A stretch of 9,980 bases of DNA from NCBI GenBank assembly GCA_030706265.1, contig JAUZOX010000067.1, positions 1 to 9,980 of the forward strand, written 5' to 3'. The notes under the pieces are model-generated. The model was given only the letters and a program-made list of their open reading frames with translations, did not search any database and was not told the origin of the DNA. Each line of letters starts with the position of its first letter. Positions within the stretch are counted from its first letter, which is position 1. Below are positions 5,555 to 9,980 of the stretch, piece after piece. The translations under genes and the position numbers were made by a program. This stretch comes from Bacteroidota bacterium (lineage in GTDB: Bacteria; Bacteroidota; Bacteroidia; Bacteroidales; Cfx3-03).

Positions 5555-7117
5555 TTACCTGCGTGGGCCTGTATACGTGCTGCCTGAAGAACTTGAACTG
5601 GAACCCGATTCACGTGCATTGCCTGCAGGAGCAGAATAAGTCTGACTGGGTGCGGAATAGGTAGAAGCAGGCGCAGAATAGGTACTGCGTGGGCTACTAT
5701 AGGATGAAGAAGGGTAAGAAGATTCAACCTGACGGTAATTATTGTAATTACTTACTTCTCCCCTATTGCCCGAATTGCCCGAAGGTGCTGAATATACTCT
5801 TTGCGGGACATAACGCTGCGGATCAGAAACGGATCGTTGTTGCGGTGTAAACTGCCTGGAATTGTATATTGCCGGATTTCTGTACCCTGGACTGGAATAT
5901 TCATTGCTTGAACGCGGCCGTGAATAGACCGGGCTGTAATACTGTTGCGGAGCTGAACTTTGTTGAGGTTTTACATAACGTACATTACCATTAACATTTT
6001 GAGTTCCAACAGTCCTGTCTTTGAAATTATTGCTCTGTTGTTGCAATGAACGGATGTCAACCCTCTTCCCCTGAATCTGTTGGTCTCTGGCCGAATTGGA
6101 AATATAGCGGTTTACATCTTTACGATTTAAGGTTGTAGCTGTACGCTGGGTAGTGGCATTTGTTGTTCCAAAAAGGTTATTGCTTCCCGCTTCACGCTGG
6201 TTAGCAGTGACGGCAGTTGTAGTTACGCCCTTATCTTTCTGCCCGGAAGTAATGGCAGAAGCCGAAGCATTGTTATTTATGACTTCTCTGGCGTTTTGTG
6301 CTGAACTTACACCGCTGGCACCTCCACCTGAAAAGGCCGTATAACGTTGACTGAACGCAACACGTTCTGTAGGAGTCGGACCATTATTGGAGCCCAATGT
6401 ATTCCGCTTAGGCCCATAATATACTGAGGCATTTTTATCAAGGCTGTTGGAATAACCTCCCCCACCATAACCGTAACGACCATATCCTAATCCATAATAG
6501 CCATAATAGCCGTCATAAAACCCGTTGTAATAACCCATCATGTAATTGTTATAGCCAAATCCATAGGGATAATAGCCATAACCAAACATGAACGGATCGT
6601 AGAACGGATCATAAAAGCTGTTGAATGGAGAGTAAATACCCCAGCTCATAGAGAATGGGCTCATATAAAAAGACATACTCGGTGACCATCCCCAGCTGGA
6701 ATAGATACTCGAGCCCCAATACATCGGATCGTAGTTATACCAATAGCGGTTTGTATAGTAGTCATTGTAGTAGTCATTAAATGGCGCGTATTGGAATCTT
6801 CTGATACGGGATGCATATGAATAGTCGTAATAATCGTCGTAATTAAAACTGTTGTTATTACTGGTAACATAGGAATCCGAACTGAGCGTATTGGCATCCT
6901 TCAACTGCCCGATCGTTTTCCCGGAAAGTGTATTGGAATCAGTTTTAATGATCACCGCCTTGGACGATTTATGCAATCCGGGGTTTTCCTGAACTGCAAC
7001 AGTTGACTTATCATTAGGGTTATAGTAGACATCGTCATAACTTTGCCCCTGATTGATAACAGTACAAGCGGTAAGTGCGCTTAGTATCACAACAACCGAT
7101 GTAACAATTTTTTTCAT
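5555..7117 (-). CDS. Tyr/Gly-rich low-complexity lipoprotein, function unknown
   Basis: The start is placed at 7117 because GGAGG lies 7 nt upstream and the product then begins with a lipoprotein signal, MKKIVTSVVVILSALTAC. The lipobox is LTAC and Cys18 is the lipid-bearing residue. A longer frame back to 7189 would add 24 unlikely residues. The 520-residue product has three zones. Residues 19-90 are soluble and polar. Residues 91-222 are extremely aromatic, with about 36 Tyr plus many Phe, Trp, Met and Gly. Residues 223-520 are rich in Ser, Asn, Gln, Arg and Pro, with tandem TYSAP repeats near the end (479-499) and a poly-Ser stretch. No enzymatic motif is visible. Such composition suggests a disordered or self-associating envelope protein; that is inference. 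It probably shares a transcript with the downstream FadL-like gene. Confidence 0.85.
   Translation of the reverse strand: MKKIVTSVVVILSALTACTVINQGQSYDDVYYNPNDKSTVAVQENPGLHKSSKAVIIKTDSNTLSGKTIGQLKDANTLSSDSYVTSNNNSFNYDDYYDYSYASRIRRFQYAPFNDYYNDYYTNRYWYNYDPMYWGSSIYSSWGWSPSMSFYMSPFSMSWGIYSPFNSFYDPFYDPFMFGYGYYPYGFGYNNYMMGYYNGFYDGYYGYYGLGYGRYGYGGGGYSNSLDKNASVYYGPKRNTLGSNNGPTPTERVAFSQRYTAFSGGGASGVSSAQNAREVINNNASASAITSGQKDKGVTTTAVTANQREAGSNNLFGTTNATTQRTATTLNRKDVNRYISNSARDQQIQGKRVDIRSLQQQSNNFKDRTVGTQNVNGNVRYVKPQQSSAPQQYYSPVYSRPRSSNEYSSPGYRNPAIYNSRQFTPQQRSVSDPQRYVPQRVYSAPSGNSGNRGEVSNYNNYRQVESSYPSSSYSSPRSTYSAPASTYSAPSQTYSAPAGNARESGSSSSSSGSTYTGPRR
5621..5683 (-). repeat. TYSAP heptapeptide repeats inside the lipoprotein gene
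   Basis: Three in-frame 21-bp units encode TYSAPAS, TYSAPSQ and TYSAPAG (residues 479-499). A looser VYSAPSG lies at about 441. The units differ at the DNA level, so they are not a fresh slippage product. Confidence 0.8.
6452..6847 (-). other. Tyrosine-rich low-complexity segment of the lipoprotein gene
   Basis: This part encodes residues 91-222. By hand count about 36 of 132 residues are Tyr, mixed with Gly, Phe, Asp, Asn, Met and Trp (for example YYGYYGLGYGRYGYGGGGY near its end). It has no clear period and no Cys. The DNA on the plus strand shows matching repeats of CATAATAGCC-like words. Confidence 0.85.
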
Positions 7118-7124
7118 GACCTTT

Positions 7125-7129
7125 CCTCC
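7125..7129 (-). promoter_or_regulatory. Strong Shine-Dalgarno that sets the lipoprotein start
   Basis: On the minus strand GGAGG is followed by 7 nt and then the ATG at 7117. A full site like this stands out in the window, where most genes lack one, and it supports the shorter 520-residue product with its lipoprotein signal. Confidence 0.8.
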
Positions 7130-7178
7130 AATTCTTAAGATATATTTTAACTGCCGGGGGTTAATCTTTAATATTTTG

Positions 7179-7186
7179 TAACTTTG
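7179..7186 (+). promoter_or_regulatory. Likely proS promoter, -7 element
   Basis: TAACTTTG matches the Bacteroidota -7 consensus TAnnTTTG exactly. A matching -33 TTTG is not seen at the usual 19-21 bp upstream, where the sequence is G-rich. Transcription from here would give a 5' leader of roughly 45 nt for proS. Confidence 0.5.
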
Positions 7187-7238
7187 CATCCGTAATTATC
7201 AATGAATTCATTACAAATTTTGTACCACAAGAAACCAA

Positions 7239-8714
7239 ATGGCTAAAGATTTTCCTACAAGAGCAGAAAATTATTCACAATGGTATAATGACCTGGTGAT
7301 CAAGGCAGACCTTGCAGAAACTTCTGCAGTAAGAGGGTGCATGGTGATCAAACCATCTGGTTATGCCATTTGGGAAAAAATGCAATCGATTCTGGATAAA
7401 ATGTTTAAAGATACCGGACATAGCAATGCATATTTCCCGTTATTCATTCCAAAATCATTCTTCAGCAAAGAAGCCAGCCACGTTGAAGGCTTCGCCAAAG
7501 AATGTGCAGTAGTCACCCATTACCGTTTGAAAAATTCTTCAGATGGCAAAGGTATAATAGTTGACGAAGATGCCAAACTAGAAGAGGAATTAATTGTTCG
7601 TCCGACATCAGAAACTATTATCTGGGATACTTATCGCAACTGGATCAAATCGTATCGCGACCTGCCGCTTTTAATAAACCAATGGGCAAATGTAGTGCGT
7701 TGGGAGATGCGAACCCGATTATTTTTGCGTACCACAGAATTTTTATGGCAGGAAGGGCACACGGCACATGCCACAAGAGAAGAAGCCATAGCTGAAGCAG
7801 AACAAATGTTAAGTGTTTATGCAGACTTTGCCGAAAACTATATGGCAGTCCCGGTAATCAGAGGAATCAAATCCCCCAATGAACGTTTTGCCGGAGCCGT
7901 CGAGACCTATTGCATCGAAGCACTCATGCAGGATGGCAAGGCACTTCAGGCCGGGACCTCCCACTTCCTGGGAGAAAATTTTGCAAAAGCATTTGACGTC
8001 AAGTTCCTCAGCAAAGAAAACAAGCTTGAATATGTATGGGCAACCTCTTGGGGTGTTTCGACCCGTTTAATGGGAGCGCTTATCATGGCTCATTCCGATG
8101 ACAATGGACTGGTATTGCCTCCAAAGCTTGCTCCAACCCAGGTCGTAATCATCCCTATCTATAAAAATTCTGATCAGTTGGCCGTTATCAGTGAAACAGC
8201 CGTTAAAATCAAGAATAACCTGCAGGCAAAGGGAATCAGCGTTAAATATGACGACCGGGAAACACAGAAACCGGGCTGGAAATTCAATGAGTATGAGTTT
8301 AAAGGTGTTCCCGTCCGTATTGTGATCGGGCCCCGTGATCTGGAGAACGGCACCGTCGAAGTAGCCCGTCGTGATACACTGGAGAAATCGGTATATCAGA
8401 TCATCGACATTGAGAAAAAGATCGTCAATCTGCTCGATAGCATCCAGGATAATTTGTATCAAAAGGCACTGGCTTTCAGGGATGAGAATACCCGAAAAGC
8501 CGATACTTGGGAAGAGTTTAACACACTCCTCGATACCAAAGCCGGCTTTGTCCTGGCCCATTGGGACGGGACCCCTGAGACAGAACAGAAAATCAAAGAT
8601 GAAACCAAGGCAACGATCCGTTGTATCCCTTTAAACAACACACCTGAAGAAGGAAAGTGCATCTACTCGGGTAAACCATCTAAACAAAGGGTCGTCTTCG
8701 CTAGAGCATATTAA
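7239..8714 (+). CDS. proS: Prolyl-tRNA synthetase, type 3 (archaeal/eukaryote-like short form)
   Basis: It charges tRNA-Pro with proline in the cytoplasm. The 491-residue length, the start MAKDFPTRAENYSQWYNDLV, and the lack of the editing insert found in the long bacterial type all point to type 3 ProRS. Visible class II synthetase features include RPTSETIIW (about 121-129, the proline-binding TxE loop), motif 2 around WANVVRWEMRTRLFLRTTEF (149-168), QEGHTAHAT (171-179) and motif 3 GVSTRLMGALIMAHSDD (272-288). An anticodon-binding domain starts near PTQVVIIPIY (about 299), and the C-terminal domain ends in the typical ARAY. The gene appears intact. It diverges from the lipoprotein gene across 121 bp, has its own -7 element, and ends in a strong hairpin terminator. 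Confidence 0.97.
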   Translation: MAKDFPTRAENYSQWYNDLVIKADLAETSAVRGCMVIKPSGYAIWEKMQSILDKMFKDTGHSNAYFPLFIPKSFFSKEASHVEGFAKECAVVTHYRLKNSSDGKGIIVDEDAKLEEELIVRPTSETIIWDTYRNWIKSYRDLPLLINQWANVVRWEMRTRLFLRTTEFLWQEGHTAHATREEAIAEAEQMLSVYADFAENYMAVPVIRGIKSPNERFAGAVETYCIEALMQDGKALQAGTSHFLGENFAKAFDVKFLSKENKLEYVWATSWGVSTRLMGALIMAHSDDNGLVLPPKLAPTQVVIIPIYKNSDQLAVISETAVKIKNNLQAKGISVKYDDRETQKPGWKFNEYEFKGVPVRIVIGPRDLENGTVEVARRDTLEKSVYQIIDIEKKIVNLLDSIQDNLYQKALAFRDENTRKADTWEEFNTLLDTKAGFVLAHWDGTPETEQKIKDETKATIRCIPLNNTPEEGKCIYSGKPSKQRVVFARAY

Positions 8715-8756
8715 AACAAGGTTGTGCTTCACAGTACATCGTTGAAATCAATCTTG

Positions 8757-8815
8757 AACCGGTATAACACAGAGATGAATTTTATTATCGCTCTTTGTTG
8801 TACCGGTTTCATTTT
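8757..8815 (+). terminator. Terminator of proS
   Basis: AACCGGTATAACACAGAG (8757-8774) pairs with CTCTTTGTTGTACCGGTT (8791-8808) with one T-G wobble and one mismatch. This makes an 18-position stem with a 16-nt AT-rich loop, followed by TCATTTTATCC. The T-run is modest, but the stem is the longest near the window's genes. It lies 42 bp past the proS stop. Confidence 0.75.
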
Positions 8816-8874
8816 ATCCTGAAAGCGTTGACCGATGCGTTTCCCAAAAATATTGCCTGAAGTATATTTGCAAT

Positions 8875-8910
8875 ACATACACCGTTAAAACGATTTTCAC
8901 CGGTGTATGT
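8875..8910. repeat. Inverted repeat overlapping the half copy of the leader element
   Basis: ACATACACCG (8875-8884) and CGGTGTATGT (8901-8910) are perfect complements with a 16-nt loop, which itself contains AAAACGATTTT. CACCGGTG (8898-8905) is a separate palindrome. No long T-run follows on either strand, so it is not a typical terminator. Confidence 0.7.
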
Positions 8911-8933
8911 GTTTTCAAACATGCTCATTTCAT
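8891..8933 (-). repeat. Decayed 5' half of the leader element, copy 5
   Basis: On the minus strand it begins ATGAAATGAGCATG at 8933 and continues TTTGAAAACACA, close to copy 4 (ATGCAATGAGCATG then TTTGAAAAACACA). A GTGAAAATC block follows. The conserved GAGTTCCATCTGAC half is absent, and no minus-strand gene lies downstream of it before the end of proS. It is likely a remnant. Confidence 0.55.
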
Positions 8934-9020
8934 ATTATTCCATCAACCGGTACATCATTCAGAAACACATCCTGTAATTGGATTTACACTGTCAAAGTTT
9001 TAAGTCAAAAAAGGCAAGTT

Positions 9021-9052
9021 CTTGTTATTTTAGCTGTCATTCCATACTTTTG
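9021..9052 (+). promoter_or_regulatory. Likely promoter of the GH28 gene
   Basis: TACTTTTG (9045-9052) matches the Bacteroidota -7 consensus TAnnTTTG exactly. CTTG (9021-9024), close to the -33 TTTG, lies 20 bp upstream, within the expected spacing. Transcription would begin shortly after 9055 and leave a leader of about 130 nt. Confidence 0.6.
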
Positions 9053-9191
9053 CCTGACTGAGCAAAAAATAAAGAGTGTATCACAAAATCGAGATCCCTC
9101 AGCAATCAACTGCGCATTGGCAAAAGTAAACACCGTGTCAGAGCTTTGCCTGTTGAAAAAATCTTTGTTCAATCTTTACCCGTTATTCTCA

Positions 9192-9980
9192 ATGAAAAAA
9201 ACTGCAATTCTGATCACCCTTCTTATCAATATCCTCTTTTCTGCTTCGGCGGCTGTAGAATCTCCCAGGCAGCTGATCGTTGCACCCGGAACACTATCGT
9301 CGTCATCCGCAACACTGGTATGGGATAAACCGGAACACTATGGCACGATTACCCGCTACCACATCATTTTATACGGGAAAGACATTGCAACTTCCAATAA
9401 ATGCAGTTACACACCACTCAATCTATTGCCGGTCACGAAATACAAATGCAGTATCCTGGCCGAAGACAAGGATGGGAATTTGTCAGCGCCCTCTCCAACC
9501 GTCAGCTTTGTCACCAGGCACAAAGGAAAGATCGTTGACGTTACCCAATTCGGTGCCAAGGGAGACGGTGTCACCCTTAACACCGTGTTCATTCAAAAAG
9601 CCATCGACCAGTGCCCTACAGGAGGCACTGTCCTGATTCCTAAAGGCTTGTTTTTAAGTGGCGCCTTGTTTTTAAAGAGTCACATGACCCTCCTGATCAA
9701 GGCCGGAGGTGAACTGAAGGGCAGTACGAACGAAGCCGATTATCGTCCTTTCATCAACAACCGTTTCGAAGGATGGGAGATGAAAACCTATGCCAGCTTG
9801 TTGAATGCAGGTACGATGGACCGTAAGGGCGGCTTCAGCGTGGAGCGACTTTCGATCAGGGGCGAAGGTACGATCACCGGAGGCGGTACTCCGTTGGCCA
9901 ATAAAATGATCGAAAAGGACGGACTGCGAAGCCGGGGCCGTTTGATTTGTCTGATGAATTGCCGTGACGTAGAGATTCAG
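9192..9980 (+). CDS. Fibronectin-III + GH28 polygalacturonase-like enzyme, 3' end outside window
   Basis: An open frame runs from ATG at 9192 to the window end (263 codons, no stop). It starts with a signal peptide MKKTAILITLLINILFSASA, with cleavage at ASA|A near residue 20. Residues about 25-109 look like a fibronectin type III domain (TLVWDKP with Trp44, ITRYHIILYG, LLPVTKYKCSILAEDKDGNLSAPS). From about 113 the right-handed beta-helix of GH28 begins: VDVTQFGAKGDGVTLNT, GGTVLIPKGLFLSGALFLKS, GGELKGS..ADY. FnIII plus GH28 matches known exopolygalacturonases that attack pectic homogalacturonan. The catalytic NTD, DD and GHG motifs lie beyond the window, so activity cannot be judged. No Shine-Dalgarno is visible. 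It may belong to a pectin-utilisation locus continuing to the right. Confidence 0.88.
   Translation, partial: MKKTAILITLLINILFSASAAVESPRQLIVAPGTLSSSSATLVWDKPEHYGTITRYHIILYGKDIATSNKCSYTPLNLLPVTKYKCSILAEDKDGNLSAPSPTVSFVTRHKGKIVDVTQFGAKGDGVTLNTVFIQKAIDQCPTGGTVLIPKGLFLSGALFLKSHMTLLIKAGGELKGSTNEADYRPFINNRFEGWEMKTYASLLNAGTMDRKGGFSVERLSIRGEGTITGGGTPLANKMIEKDGLRSRGRLICLMNCRDVEIQ

Larger units (their letters stand above)
8715..9191. other. 477-bp non-coding region between proS and the GH28 gene
   Basis: I see no convincing gene here on either strand. It contains the proS terminator (8757-8815), a decayed half copy of the leader element (8891-8933, minus orientation) within a hairpin region, a good promoter (9021-9052) and a leader of about 130 nt before the GH28 start. 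A short inverted pair GGCAAA (9119-9124)/TTTGCC (9145-9150) lies in that leader. Confidence 0.7.

Noticed and set aside
5436..5639. Plus-strand frame of 67 codons
   Set aside because: It runs antisense through element copy 4 and the 3' end of the lipoprotein gene, and its product has no recognisable features.
7118..7189. 24-residue N-terminal extension of the lipoprotein
   Set aside because: It would place the lipoprotein signal internally, ignores the strong GGAGG before 7117, and would begin within the proS -7 region.
8067..8561. Minus-strand frame of 164 codons inside proS
   Set aside because: It is fully antisense to the conserved proS coding sequence, with no signal, motif or promoter of its own.
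9280..9636. Plus-strand frame of 118 codons
   Set aside because: It is an out-of-frame shadow of the GH28 gene, whose frame from 9192 has a signal peptide and clear FnIII and GH28 motifs.

Overview
The window looks like chromosomal DNA of a member of the Bacteroidota, probably order Bacteroidales. The evidence is perfect TAnnTTTG-type -7 promoter elements, mostly weak or absent Shine-Dalgarno sites, a FadL-like 'NPAG' outer-membrane protein, a short type-3 ProRS and a fibronectin-III/GH28 pectin-degrading enzyme. A family or genus cannot be fixed from the sequence alone.

Layout. Positions 1-264 are non-coding and hold two tandem 88-bp repeat units that end exactly at an ATG. A plus-strand block follows: a Nif3-like metal protein (265-1374), a coiled-coil C4 zinc-ribbon protein (1396-2241), a rho-independent terminator (2258-2292), a third copy of the 88-bp element (2318-2405) and a secreted TPR protein (2406-3899). 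A minus-strand block comes next, transcribed from right to left: a Tyr/Gly-rich lipoprotein (7117-5555), a diverged copy of the element (5526-5436), a FadL-like outer-membrane beta-barrel (5435-3975) and its terminator (3933-3898), which overlaps the stop codon of the convergent TPR gene. Divergent from the lipoprotein is proS (7239-8714) with a long terminator hairpin. Positions 8715-9191 are non-coding. They carry that terminator, a decayed half copy of the element, a good promoter and a leader for the last gene, a fibronectin-III/GH28 polygalacturonase-like enzyme cut off by the window end.

How the genes fit together. Nif3 and the zinc-ribbon protein form a likely two-gene operon of conserved housekeeping type. 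The lipoprotein and FadL-like barrel are probably co-transcribed envelope genes. proS is core translation. The GH28 gene begins a pectin-degradation function, possibly the edge of a polysaccharide-utilisation locus.

The most interesting object is the repeat. Three copies are nearly identical (88 bp each) and a fourth is diverged (91 bp). Three of these four abut the ATG of a gene in the same orientation; the remaining one abuts the next tandem unit. All four keep a GAGTTCCATCTGAC core 37-38 nt upstream of that ATG. In the three near-identical copies a CATCTGA/TCAGATG inverted repeat would place the ATG in an RNA stem. This suggests a dispersed leader element, either a mobile repeat or a cis-acting RNA. 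I do not recognise it as any named family.
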